From contig DATBDZ010000153.1 of NCBI GenBank assembly GCA_036276235.1, positions 1-17,965 of the forward strand: 17,965 bases of DNA. Reading direction: 5' to 3'. Below are positions 1-7,398 of this stretch, in pieces (position 1 is the first letter of the stretch; the number at the start of each line of letters is the position of its first letter). Made by a program: the position numbers and the translations under genes. The stretch is from JANWHF01 sp036276235 (GTDB lineage Bacteria; Planctomycetota; Phycisphaerae; Tepidisphaerales; Tepidisphaeraceae). The notes beneath the pieces were generated by a model that saw only the letters and a list, made by a program, of their open reading frames with translations, was not told the origin of the DNA and searched no databases.

Positions 1-1026
1 GGCTCCCAGGCCCTGCTCGAAACTGTCATTTTCCGCGTCGTCGTTCCGGTGGCGCTAATGGCGGCAATCCTGGGGATTTACCAGGCCGTCTACGATTATC
101 TCCCGTTCGAGCGCGCCTGGTTCGCACGAATGCTTGTTCACAATGTCCGCATCAACGGTTCCGAATGGCGGCCGATGGGATTCTTTTCATCGTCTTCCGA
201 ATACACGCGCTACGTTGCCGCCGCGATGATGGCTCCCATCGCCGCGTTTCTGGCCCGCCGCCCACGGGCATCGCTCGTGGTCGTCCCCGTGCTTTTGACG
301 GCGATCTTTTTTGCCGGCATTCGCGGCCCGCTTGTCGGTGCCGCGATGACATTAATGGTGCTCTGGGCCGTCCTGGGCCGAAGCTTGAAAACCAGCGCCG
401 TCCGTATGGTCGTTTCCGGCGTGGTCATCTTCGGCGGGATGATCTGGACGCTCAACCATCTTGATCCGGCCGATATTTCTTCTTCGCCGCAGCTTACCAG
501 CCTGATTCAGCATCAGATTGACGGCGTGGGCCACATCGAAGATGAGCACAAATCGACGGGCATCGGCCACGTCAAGGCGGCGCTCAGCGGCGTCCTTTGG
601 AGCCTCACCGCCCCCTGGGGCCACGGCCTGGGCTCAACCAACATGGCCGTCGCCAGGTTCGGTGGCGCAGGAGCCGACACTGAAATTGATTTCGCCGATG
701 CGTTTCTTTCAATGGGCCTGGTCGGTGGTGTCATCTATTTGCTGTTCATGGGCAGTGTCATCCGAACAGCTTACCGCCTCTGGCAGCAGACCCGCCGACC
801 CATGTTCCTCGTCGTCATCTCATTCATGGCCGCCGGTTTTATGCGCTGGCTGTACGGCGGAGAGTACGCCTGCTGCGCTCTGACTTTCTTCTGCTTCGGG
901 TGTCTCAATCGCGCCGCCATCGAAAACGGCATCGCCCGGCTCGTGCCGCAAACGCACCAAATCGGGCGTCCCAGTCGGCGGCCGGCGCAACGCGGCGCAA
1001 ATCAACCGGCTGCCAATCCAGGCTAG
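1..1026 (+). CDS. O-antigen ligase/polymerase-like membrane protein (5' truncated by window edge)
   Basis: The frame is open from base 1 with no stop, so the gene starts upstream; the first internal ATG (base 49) is unlikely to be the true start. The visible 341 residues are strongly hydrophobic, with about seven membrane segments. A long non-membrane loop (about bases 440-690) carries the stretch APWGHGLGSTN. Short motifs such as FFAGIRGPLVGAAMTLMVL before the loop and DAFLSMGLVGGVIYLL after it match the usual layout of the Wzy_C (O-antigen ligase) superfamily: an RG motif, a big periplasmic loop with a GxG motif, then a final helix pair. Such proteins polymerise or transfer polysaccharide chains on the outer face of the inner membrane. 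The C-terminal 35 residues are Arg/Pro/Gln-rich and probably a cytoplasmic tail. The next gene starts 10 bases downstream, suggesting co-transcription. Ligase, polymerase or another EPS role cannot be distinguished here. Confidence 0.72.
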   Translation, partial: GSQALLETVIFRVVVPVALMAAILGIYQAVYDYLPFERAWFARMLVHNVRINGSEWRPMGFFSSSSEYTRYVAAAMMAPIAAFLARRPRASLVVVPVLLTAIFFAGIRGPLVGAAMTLMVLWAVLGRSLKTSAVRMVVSGVVIFGGMIWTLNHLDPADISSSPQLTSLIQHQIDGVGHIEDEHKSTGIGHVKAALSGVLWSLTAPWGHGLGSTNMAVARFGGAGADTEIDFADAFLSMGLVGGVIYLLFMGSVIRTAYRLWQQTRRPMFLVVISFMAAGFMRWLYGGEYACCALTFFCFGCLNRAAIENGIARLVPQTHQIGRPSRRPAQRGANQPAANPG

Positions 1027-1036
1027 TGTATCCGCG

Positions 1037-2206
1037 ATGACGGTGCTGACGCCGAGCATCTCCCACTCACCCGCGCCGGGCCAAGTCGGCGGCGATAACG
1101 TGCGCGCTCCGCGGGCGACGTATCAGACGCTGGATGCGTGGCGCGGCGTTGCCGCGCTGTGGGTGGTGGGGATTCATGCGGCGGCGGTGCTGGTCAATCA
1201 GAACCCGGCGTTGGCGCATTCGCCGCTGATTTATCTTTGCCTGCACGGCGGGCTGGGCGTGCAACTGTTCTTTGTCATCAGCGGCTATTGCATCGCGGGC
1301 GCCGCCGCCTCAACGCTGGGGCGGGGGCGAGGCAGCCGCAGTTTTCTGCTCGCCCGGTTCCGGCGCATCTATCCCACCTGCTGGCTGGCACTCATTCTCT
1401 ACATCCTGACCGTCGTGTTCATTCGATTTCTTCTGGCGCATCACATTCTTAAAAGCAGCTCATCCGGGCAGATGGATTTGGGGCAGAATGGATTGGCATT
1501 TTGGGCCAGCAATTTCACGCTCACGCAATTATTCGTGGGCCAGTCTTGCCTGGTGGTTGTCACCTGGTCGCTTTGCTATGAGATGGTATTTTACGTCATC
1601 ATCGCCGCCCTCATCGGCGTGCGCCGCCAGATCGGCCAGCTCACGGGCCTGTTGATGGCGACTCACCTGGCAACGATTCTCATCCTGGTGATGCTTATCC
1701 GCGCCCCTGCAAAAATGAGCTATCCGCTGGATCTGTTTCCGCAATTTGGGCTGGGCGTGCTGGTGTATGATCTATTGCGCCGCCCGCCTTCGCGAGCGCT
1801 GAAACTGACCGCCGCGGCTGTCGGGGCGTTCATGCTCGCGTTCATCGCGGCGCATAACCGACCGATCGGCTACATGGAGCAATCATCGCGCGGGAGCTTC
1901 GCGATCTGTCTCTTGTTCGCGGCAAGTCTGCTGTGGCTCGCCCCCCATGACCGAACGCTCGCGCGGCTGGCGCCCGTCCGGGTGCTGGGCCTGATCGGAT
2001 TGTTTTCGTACAGCCTCTATTTGACCCACTACATCTCGGTGGCGATCACCAATCAGATCTTTCACAAGCTCAATCCCGGCGGCGGGGCCTATGTGCAACT
2101 GGCCGCGACCTTCGCCCTGGCGGTGGCGACGGCGGCGCTGTTTTATCTCGTCGCGGAGAGGCCCTTCATCTCCTCCCGCCAGCGCGCGGTTTTGACGGCG
2201 AAGTAA
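1037..2206 (+). CDS. Acyltransferase-3 family membrane protein (OafA/YrhL-like)
   Basis: This 389-residue protein fits the usual size of acyltransferase-3 (PF01757) proteins that O-acylate surface sugars using a cytoplasmic acyl donor. The N-terminal signature TLDAWRGVAALWVVGIH spans residues 31-47, with the conserved His at 47. It is followed by GLGVQLFFVISGYCIAG (about 72-88), an Arg-rich ARFRRIYPTCW loop (106-116) and WSLCYEMVFY (177-186), matching the family's WSL..E..FY motif. About ten hydrophobic segments are visible. The ATG at 1037 lies 10 bases after the stop of the polymerase-like gene, with no strong Shine-Dalgarno site, so translation may be coupled. The context suggests acylation of the polysaccharide made by the upstream cluster. 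The sugar and the acyl group cannot be told from sequence. The gene runs convergently toward the ankyrin gene, and hairpin element copy A lies between their ends. Confidence 0.9.
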   Translation: MTVLTPSISHSPAPGQVGGDNVRAPRATYQTLDAWRGVAALWVVGIHAAAVLVNQNPALAHSPLIYLCLHGGLGVQLFFVISGYCIAGAAASTLGRGRGSRSFLLARFRRIYPTCWLALILYILTVVFIRFLLAHHILKSSSSGQMDLGQNGLAFWASNFTLTQLFVGQSCLVVVTWSLCYEMVFYVIIAALIGVRRQIGQLTGLLMATHLATILILVMLIRAPAKMSYPLDLFPQFGLGVLVYDLLRRPPSRALKLTAAAVGAFMLAFIAAHNRPIGYMEQSSRGSFAICLLFAASLLWLAPHDRTLARLAPVRVLGLIGLFSYSLYLTHYISVAITNQIFHKLNPGGGAYVQLAATFALAVATAALFYLVAERPFISSRQRAVLTAK

Positions 2207-2260
2207 TCATCCACACGTGCGGGCCATCAGGGTGGCGAAAATTTCGGCGACGCGTGTTGT

Positions 2261-2368
2261 TCCCTACCTCGGTACTCCGGGGGAGGGTTAGGGTGGGGGC
2301 TTGTTGCGAACCGCGCACCTTCTACACAACCCCCACCCCAGCCCTCCCCCGGAGTACCGGAGGAGGGA
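2261..2368. repeat. Hairpin element copy A (about 39-nt arms, 30-nt loop)
   Basis: The left arm (2261-2299) and right arm (2330-2368) are complementary at 34 of 39 positions, with loop 2300-2329. Each arm contains the core GGTACTCCGGGGGAGGG. The left arm reads TTAGGG where the right arm (reverse complement) reads CTGGGG; this asymmetry recurs in copies B and C and sets the orientation. By this asymmetry and by loop similarity, A is inverted relative to B and C. The 20 bases just outside (2241-2260) match those outside copy B (4103-4122) in inverted orientation at 19 of 20 positions. Copy A sits between two convergent gene ends, so as RNA it could end transcription from both sides, but it has no U-tract. 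Confidence 0.9.
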
Positions 2369-2412
2369 GAAATGCAGCCGCCAGCCGCCTGACGGCTCAC
2401 GTACCCGACCCA

Positions 2413-3747
2413 TTATTCGCCGCGCAGGGCGGCTTGCATGCGCGGGTCGGCTTGGATTTTCGCGACGACGCGTTGCCGCTCGGGGCCACTCTCATACCAC
2501 TTCGCGTCAAGCTTCGCGCCGGCACGGGCCAACAGCCCGACCACTCGATAAAACCCCTCTGCATTTTGCGCGGATCCGTCCCAGCCGTAGAGCGCCCATT
2601 CCAGCGGAGCTCCACGGTGATGATCGTCGATGACATCCACAGGCGCGCCGCGATCCAACAGCAGTTGAATGATGTCGGCGTGTCCGTAGTACGCGGCCCA
2701 ATGCAGGCCGGTCTGTTTGCCGCGCATGAGGCTCGGATCCAACGGCATCCCGGTCTGCAACAAAAACTCGACAACCTCGGTCCGCCCAAATTCGCACGCC
2801 CAAGCCAGCCCCGCATAAAGCTGCGCCGCAGTCGCCGGCGGCTTGAGGCTGCCATCTGCTGCAAAAAATTGCTTGACCGCATCAATCCGCCCGATGCCGG
2901 CGGCTCCTTCCAGATCAAGCTTCGCGCCGCGCGCGGCAAGAAATTCCGCCGCGTTCCCGCGGCCATTGCGCAGACAGCCGTTCACGGCACTCCCGCCATC
3001 CGGCGGATCGATCGTCGCGCCGGCATTGATCAGTACCTGCAACAATTCGAGTTGCACGCCCGCCGCTTCAGGATGATAGCTCGTTGCGGTCAACCCCAGC
3101 GTCGTCGATCTGCCGCCGTATGCATCCGATTCCGCATTGACATCCGCGCCCGCGTCCAAAAGAAGCTTCGTGATCTGCACAATATTGGCCGGCGTCTTCT
3201 GGCGATAATCCTCGACGCCGTTCGCTGATACATAGTGCAGCAGCGTCGAGCGATGCTCGCGCGTCGATCGCTCGCGCACCAGCGCCGGCTTTTTCTTCAG
3301 CAGCGTCGCAAGCCCCGCAAGATCGCCGCCGACAATCGCATCCACCGCCGACTCAAACGCCCGCACCGGCGAGCGCGCCCGCGCCAACTCCTCCAAATGC
3401 GTGGCAAACTTCGGCCAGCTCACAAAACCGTGCTCGCGCGCCAGAGCCAACTGCGCCCGGGACAGCGAGCAATCGGCCTGTCCCCTCGCCCAATCGAGGT
3501 TCTTCGCGATGCCATCCGCCGTGCGCCCAATGAGCCGCTCTATCTCCGCCGGCGTAAGAGCACGATGCCCCAATCGCGGCTGCCCATCATCCGCCTCCTG
3601 CAGCTTGACCAGCGCCTCGATCCATTCAGCGACCCAGGCGCGCAAAGCCACCCGATCGCCGGCCTTGCAAATCTTTGCCAGCTCCTTCGCCCGCTTCTTA
3701 TATGATTCCAGATTGGGACGCGGCGGCAGCGGAAGCACATACAACAT
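2413..3747 (-). CDS. Ankyrin-repeat protein
   Basis: The 444-residue protein has no visible signal peptide or membrane segment, so it is probably cytoplasmic. The N-terminal part (residues 1-120) carries PNLESYKKRAKELAK near residue 11 and SRAQLALAREHGFVSWPKFATHL near 96, motifs I associate with a bacterial ankyrin-protein family. Ankyrin-type helices follow from about 130 to 415. The clearest repeats are TLLHYVSANGVEDYR (168-182) leading into VQITKLLLDAGADVNAESD, and TGLHWAAYYGHADIIQLLLD (346-365) leading into RGAPVDV. Others are degenerate. Such repeats bind other proteins; the partner is unknown. The start is well supported: AAGGAG (3754-3759 on the plus strand, read in reverse) lies 6 bases before the ATG. 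The gene stands alone and opposes both neighbours. Inverted hairpin copies A and B flank it. Confidence 0.88.
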   Translation of the reverse strand: MLYVLPLPPRPNLESYKKRAKELAKICKAGDRVALRAWVAEWIEALVKLQEADDGQPRLGHRALTPAEIERLIGRTADGIAKNLDWARGQADCSLSRAQLALAREHGFVSWPKFATHLEELARARSPVRAFESAVDAIVGGDLAGLATLLKKKPALVRERSTREHRSTLLHYVSANGVEDYRQKTPANIVQITKLLLDAGADVNAESDAYGGRSTTLGLTATSYHPEAAGVQLELLQVLINAGATIDPPDGGSAVNGCLRNGRGNAAEFLAARGAKLDLEGAAGIGRIDAVKQFFAADGSLKPPATAAQLYAGLAWACEFGRTEVVEFLLQTGMPLDPSLMRGKQTGLHWAAYYGHADIIQLLLDRGAPVDVIDDHHRGAPLEWALYGWDGSAQNAEGFYRVVGLLARAGAKLDAKWYESGPERQRVVAKIQADPRMQAALRGE

Positions 3748-3753
3748 ACGAAT

Positions 3754-3759
3754 CTCCTT
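3754..3759 (-). promoter_or_regulatory. Strong Shine-Dalgarno site of the ankyrin gene
   Basis: Read on the minus strand this is AAGGAG, 6 bases before the ATG at 3747. It is the best ribosome binding site in the window and fixes the start of the ankyrin gene; most other genes here have weaker or no recognisable sites. Confidence 0.8.
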
Positions 3760-4176
3760 TCATCAAGTGCCTGGCTGTCCGCAAGAATCAGGCTGAAAGA
3801 AGGTTCGTAACGATGATGTACTTCGATGGGTGGGCACAGCCCTTTCCGCGGACAGGATGCGCCCCGAGCGCTGGGCGGGATATTAACACGGGTTTTTATC
3901 GATCGAAAGAACCCCGATTTCTGCCGTCCCAATCGCATCCGCTTCGCCAGCTCTTCGGTGATGGGTGCGCGACACGTGAGGCAGCTGGTATTTCTCCCTC
4001 CCCCGGTACTCCGGGGGAGGGCTGGGGTGGGGGTTGTGTAGAACTGGCGCTGCTCGCAAGAAGCCCCCACCCTAACCCTCCCCCGGAGTACCGGAGGAGG
4101 GGACAACACTCGTCGCCGAAATCGTCACGCACCCCTCTGTGATCCGCTGGCCCCTGCTTGCATTCGCCATGTTTGA
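3760..4176. other. Intergenic region between the divergent ankyrin and FAD/Fe-S genes
   Basis: No convincing gene is present. Short open frames on both strands here arise from GC-rich sequence and from the stop-poor hairpin element. The right half holds hairpin copy B (3995-4102). The left half (3760-3960) must contain the ankyrin promoter, but I could not pick a convincing -35/-10 pair. Upstream of 4177 there is a GATAAT at 4185-4190, with TTGCAT at 4158-4163 too far away (21-base spacer) to call a promoter. Confidence 0.6.
3995..4102. repeat. Hairpin element copy B (inverted relative to copy A)
   Basis: The left arm is 3995-4033, the loop 4034-4063 and the right arm 4064-4102. In B the CTGGGG version is in the left arm and TTAGGG in the right arm (reverse complement), the opposite of A. 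The reverse-complemented loop matches the loop of A at about 24 of 30 positions, including the shared end TTCTACACAA. Similarity to A continues outside the arms: 4103-4122 matches 2241-2260 in inverted orientation, and bases 3961-3994 resemble 2369-2412 with a small gap. The repeated unit around A and B may therefore be about 160-170 bp. Confidence 0.9.
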
Positions 4177-7100
4177 GTGGCCCGGATAATCTACCGCCCG
4201 GTGAAATCACACGATCTGACGATTGGACAATCCCTGCGTTTGGAGCGGCTTAAAAGCGACGACGCGCGAACGGCAATTCCAGAGAGCGACGCGCAGGCGC
4301 TGGCCGCGGAGCTTCGGCAGGCCATTGAGGGGCAGGTGCGCTTTGACGCGGGGGCTCGCGCGCTCTACTCGACGGATGCATCAAACTATCGGCAAGCGCC
4401 GATTGGCGTTGTGGTGCCTCGAACATTGAAGGATGTGGAGACGACGATTGCGCTGGCGCGCAAGTATGGGGCGCCCATCCTGAGCCGCGGCGGGGGGACT
4501 AGCCTTGCGGGGCAGTGCTGCAATGTGGCGGTGGTCATCGATTTCTCCAAACATCTGCGGCGAATCCTGGAGATCGATCCGACGCGAAGGTTGGCCCGCG
4601 TGGAGCCGGGGTGCATCCTGGATGATCTGCGCGGGCATGCGTGCGGGAGGCATGGGCTGACCTTTGGCCCTGACCCGGAAACGCACGATCATTGCACGCT
4701 CGGCGGAATGCTCGGCAATAATTCCTGCGGCGTGCATTCGTTGATGAGCCGCAATCATGGCCTGGGGCTGCGCGTCAGTGATAACACTCACGAGCTGGAC
4801 ATCCTCACCTATCGCGGCGATCGCTTTCGCGTCGGAGAAACGCCGCCGGATGAGCTGGAGCGAATCGTGCAAGCAGGCGGGGCGCAGGGGATTATTTACA
4901 GCAAGCTCAAGGCGCTGCGGGATAAATATGGGGATCTGATTCGCGCGCGGTTTCCGAAGTTGCCGCGCCGGGTGTCGGGGTACAACCTGGATGAGCTGCT
5001 GCCGGAGAATAATTTCAATGTCGCCAAGGCGCTGGTGGGAACCGAGAGCACTTGCGTCACGATTCTGGAAGCGACATTGAAGATGGTTCCCGATTCGCCG
5101 GTGCGGACGCTGCTGATCTGCGGATACCCGGATATTTATAGTGCCGCCGACCAGTTGCTGGAGATTTTGGAATTCAATCCGATCGGCTTGGAAGGCATCG
5201 ACGACATGCTTGTGAAATTCGTGCGCGACAAGGGAGACCAGAACGCGAATCTGGCGTTGCTCCCGCCGGGCGGCGGATTCTTGCTGATCGATTTCGGCGG
5301 CCATTCGCGCGAGGAAGCCAACGACCGCGCCCGCCGCTGTATGCAGAAGCTTGAGGGAATGCCGAACGCTCCGGCCGTGAAATTGATCGACGACCCCAAG
5401 CACCAGGAGATGATCTGGAAGGTGCGGCAGGGGGGCCTTGGCTCGACCGCGTGGGTGCCCGGCCTGTCTGATAAGTGGGAAGGCTGGGAAGACACCGCCG
5501 TCCCCGTGGAGCACATGGCGGGCTATCTCCACGAGTTTCGCGCGCTGATGGAACGGCATGATTATCACGTCACGATCTACGGACATCTCGGCCAGGGATG
5601 CGTTCACACGCGGATTCCATTCGATCTTTACACCGCTGACGGCATCAAAAAATGGCGCGCGTTTATCGATGAAGCGAGCGATCTGGTCATCAAGTTCGGC
5701 GGATCATTTTCCGGCGAGCACGGCGATGGCCAGGCGCGCGCCGAGTGGCTGGAAAAAATGTACGGCCCGGAGCTGATGCAGGCATTTCGCGAATTCAAGA
5801 GCATCTGGGACCCGGATGGAAAGATGAACCCGGGGAAGGTGATCGACGCCTACAAGATGACCGATAATCTGCGGCTCGGCGCTGATTACAACCCGCCGCA
5901 GACGGATACGCATTTTCATTACGCGACGGATCGCTCCTCCTTTTCGCGCGCGGTGTTGCGATGCGTCGGCGTCGGGAAATGCCGCCGCGATGAGGGCGGC
6001 ACGATGTGCCCCAGCTTCATGGCCACGCACGACGAAATGCATTCCACGCGCGGCCGCTCGCGAATGCTCTTCGAGATGCTCAACGGCGAGCTGCTGGAAG
6101 GCGGCTGGCAAAACGAGCACGTCAAGGAATCGCTGGACCTGTGTCTTTCCTGCAAGGGTTGCAAAGGCGATTGCCCGGTGAATGTGGACATCGCCACGTA
6201 CAAGGCAGAGTTCCTGTCGCACTATTACAAATCCCACGCGCGGCCGCGACATGCATATGCGTTCGGATGGATTCACGCCTGGGCGCGATTGGCATCACTC
6301 GCTCCATCCTTGGCAAACTTTTTCACGCAGACGCCGGGGTTGTCGAAAATTGCTGGTTGGTTCGCCGGGGTTGATCCGCGGCGGAAACATATTCCGCCTT
6401 TTGCGGAGCGGTCATTCAAATCAATGTTTGCCGCGCGGTCGCGCAGGAGCTTACTCCCTCCCTCGGTACTCCGGGGGAGGGCTGGGGTGGGGGTCATGTC
6501 GAACGGCACCACTCGCGCGAACCCCCACCCTAACCCTCCCCCGGAGTACCGGAGGAGGGAACAAGAGGGCGCTTCGGCAGGGAGTTCGTATGCGCAAACA
6601 GTCATCCTCTTCCCCGACACCTTCAGCAATTACTTCCGCCCCGACATCGCGATGGCGGCGGTTGAAGTTCTCGAGGACGCTGCGTTTCAAGTGCAAGTCC
6701 CGATGGAGGATGTCTGCTGCGGACGGCCGCTTTACGACTACGGCTTTCTCGACATGGCCCGCCGAAGGCTGCTGAAAATGCTCGAGCAGTTGCGGCCGAT
6801 CGTTGATGCCGAGATTCCGATCGTCGTCTTGGAGCCGAGCTGTTGGGCAGTCTTTAAGGACGAGCTGACCAATCTTCTGCCGCCGACAAATACAGATGCC
6901 AAACGATTGCAGAATCTGATCTACACGCTGGCGGATTTTCTGAAAGAACGAGCGCCCGGATATTCGGTTCCGACGTTGCATCGCCGCGCGCTGCTGCATG
7001 GCCATTGTCATCAAAAATCGCTTGATCATCTCGGCGATAAAACGCACGGAGAGCTCAAGCGCACGAAAGAAGTCCTCAAAGAGATGGGTATTCAATTCGA

Positions 7101-7338
7101 TGCGCCGGCAACCGGCTGCTGCGGAATGGCCGGCGCCTTCGGCTACGAGCACGGCGAGCATTACGATGTCTCAATCGCCTGCGGCGAACGCCTTTTGCTC
7201 CCCGCCGCTCGGCAATGTTCGGAGGATACGCTGATCATCGCCGACGGCTTCAGTTGCCGCGAGCAGATCGAGCAGATGACTGAGCGGCGGCCGCTCCATC
7301 TGGCGCAGGTGATCCAGTTGGCATTACGGACTCGTTGA
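4177..7338 (+). CDS. Fused FAD-linked oxidase / 4Fe-4S / CCG-domain dehydrogenase (glycolate or D-lactate dehydrogenase type) with an in-frame palindromic insert
   Basis: This 1053-residue protein joins a GlcD-like flavoprotein to a GlcF-like iron-sulfur part; enzymes of this class oxidise 2-hydroxy acids and pass electrons to a membrane or cytosolic acceptor. The FAD-binding_4 domain spans about residues 55-270 (RGGGTSLAGQ at 104-113). The FAD-oxidase C domain follows to about 555, with GEHGDGQARAEW at 513-524 and MNPGKVID at 550-557. Iron-sulfur cysteines are C596, C602 and C611, then CxxCxxCxxxCP at 656-667. Two CCG motifs lie at 847-849 and 981-983. Residues about 760-795 are encoded by hairpin copy C and look foreign; without them the length is close to what I expect for the family. 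The start is uncertain: GTG at 4177 or GTG at 4201. All key motifs are intact, so the enzyme may be active. The substrate cannot be decided between glycolate, D-lactate and others. Confidence 0.9.
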   Translation: MARIIYRPVKSHDLTIGQSLRLERLKSDDARTAIPESDAQALAAELRQAIEGQVRFDAGARALYSTDASNYRQAPIGVVVPRTLKDVETTIALARKYGAPILSRGGGTSLAGQCCNVAVVIDFSKHLRRILEIDPTRRLARVEPGCILDDLRGHACGRHGLTFGPDPETHDHCTLGGMLGNNSCGVHSLMSRNHGLGLRVSDNTHELDILTYRGDRFRVGETPPDELERIVQAGGAQGIIYSKLKALRDKYGDLIRARFPKLPRRVSGYNLDELLPENNFNVAKALVGTESTCVTILEATLKMVPDSPVRTLLICGYPDIYSAADQLLEILEFNPIGLEGIDDMLVKFVRDKGDQNANLALLPPGGGFLLIDFGGHSREEANDRARRCMQKLEGMPNAPAVKLIDDPKHQEMIWKVRQGGLGSTAWVPGLSDKWEGWEDTAVPVEHMAGYLHEFRALMERHDYHVTIYGHLGQGCVHTRIPFDLYTADGIKKWRAFIDEASDLVIKFGGSFSGEHGDGQARAEWLEKMYGPELMQAFREFKSIWDPDGKMNPGKVIDAYKMTDNLRLGADYNPPQTDTHFHYATDRSSFSRAVLRCVGVGKCRRDEGGTMCPSFMATHDEMHSTRGRSRMLFEMLNGELLEGGWQNEHVKESLDLCLSCKGCKGDCPVNVDIATYKAEFLSHYYKSHARPRHAYAFGWIHAWARLASLAPSLANFFTQTPGLSKIAGWFAGVDPRRKHIPPFAERSFKSMFAARSRRSLLPPSVLRGRAGVGVMSNGTTRANPHPNPPPEYRRREQEGASAGSSYAQTVILFPDTFSNYFRPDIAMAAVEVLEDAAFQVQVPMEDVCCGRPLYDYGFLDMARRRLLKMLEQLRPIVDAEIPIVVLEPSCWAVFKDELTNLLPPTNTDAKRLQNLIYTLADFLKERAPGYSVPTLHRRALLHGHCHQKSLDHLGDKTHGELKRTKEVLKEMGIQFDAPATGCCGMAGAFGYEHGEHYDVSIACGERLLLPAARQCSEDTLIIADGFSCREQIEQMTERRPLHLAQVIQLALRTR
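6455..6560. repeat. Hairpin element copy C, inserted in frame in the dehydrogenase gene
   Basis: The left arm is 6455-6493, the loop 6494-6521 (28 nt) and the right arm 6522-6560. Orientation matches copy B (CTGGGG in the left arm, TTAGGG in the right arm when reverse-complemented), and the loop resembles that of B. Read in the host frame it encodes about residues 760-795, with arms giving PPSVLRGRAGVGV and PHPNPPPEYRRR. It falls in the linker between the Fe-S cysteine cluster and the CCG domain. The 106-nt core is not a multiple of three. An AC dinucleotide stands on both sides (6453-6454 and 6561-6562), so a 108-nt net gain, or slightly longer element ends, would keep the frame. Confidence 0.9.
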
Positions 7339-7342
7339 CCGT

Positions 7343-7371
7343 TTGCCCCCATAATGCCCGATGGATAGGAT
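7343..7371 (+). promoter_or_regulatory. Possible sigma-70-type promoter of the S1 gene
   Basis: TTGCCC (7343-7348) and TAGGAT (7366-7371) are 17 bases apart, each matching 4 of 6 consensus bases. Transcription would start near 7378, about 21 bases before the ATG at 7399. This is weak support, but the pair lies in the only gap between two long genes. Confidence 0.4.
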
Positions 7372-7398
7372 AGCCGCCTTTCGCAGGAATGCTTTCAA

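Noticed and set aside
2254..3228. Plus-strand open frame of 324 residues opposite the ankyrin gene
   Set aside because: It is antisense to a gene with clear ankyrin repeats and a strong ribosome site, is rich in Arg/Pro/Ala, shows no domain, and starts inside the sequence flanking hairpin copy A.
2241..4122. Classical insertion sequence or composite transposon
   Set aside because: The enclosed gene encodes an ankyrin protein, not a transposase, and I found no clear target-site duplication; kept only as a possible cassette.
4381..5607. Minus-strand open frame of 408 residues within the dehydrogenase
   Set aside because: Shadow frame caused by codon bias of the real FAD-domain gene; no recognisable motif.
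6455..6560. Intein or intron as explanation for the insert in the dehydrogenase
   Set aside because: At about 36 codons it is far too small for an intein, lacks splicing residues, and has no group I/II intron features; the intergenic copies of the same hairpin explain it better.
2261..6560. CRISPR array
   Set aside because: Only three repeats, kilobases apart, in mixed orientation and without spacers or cas genes.
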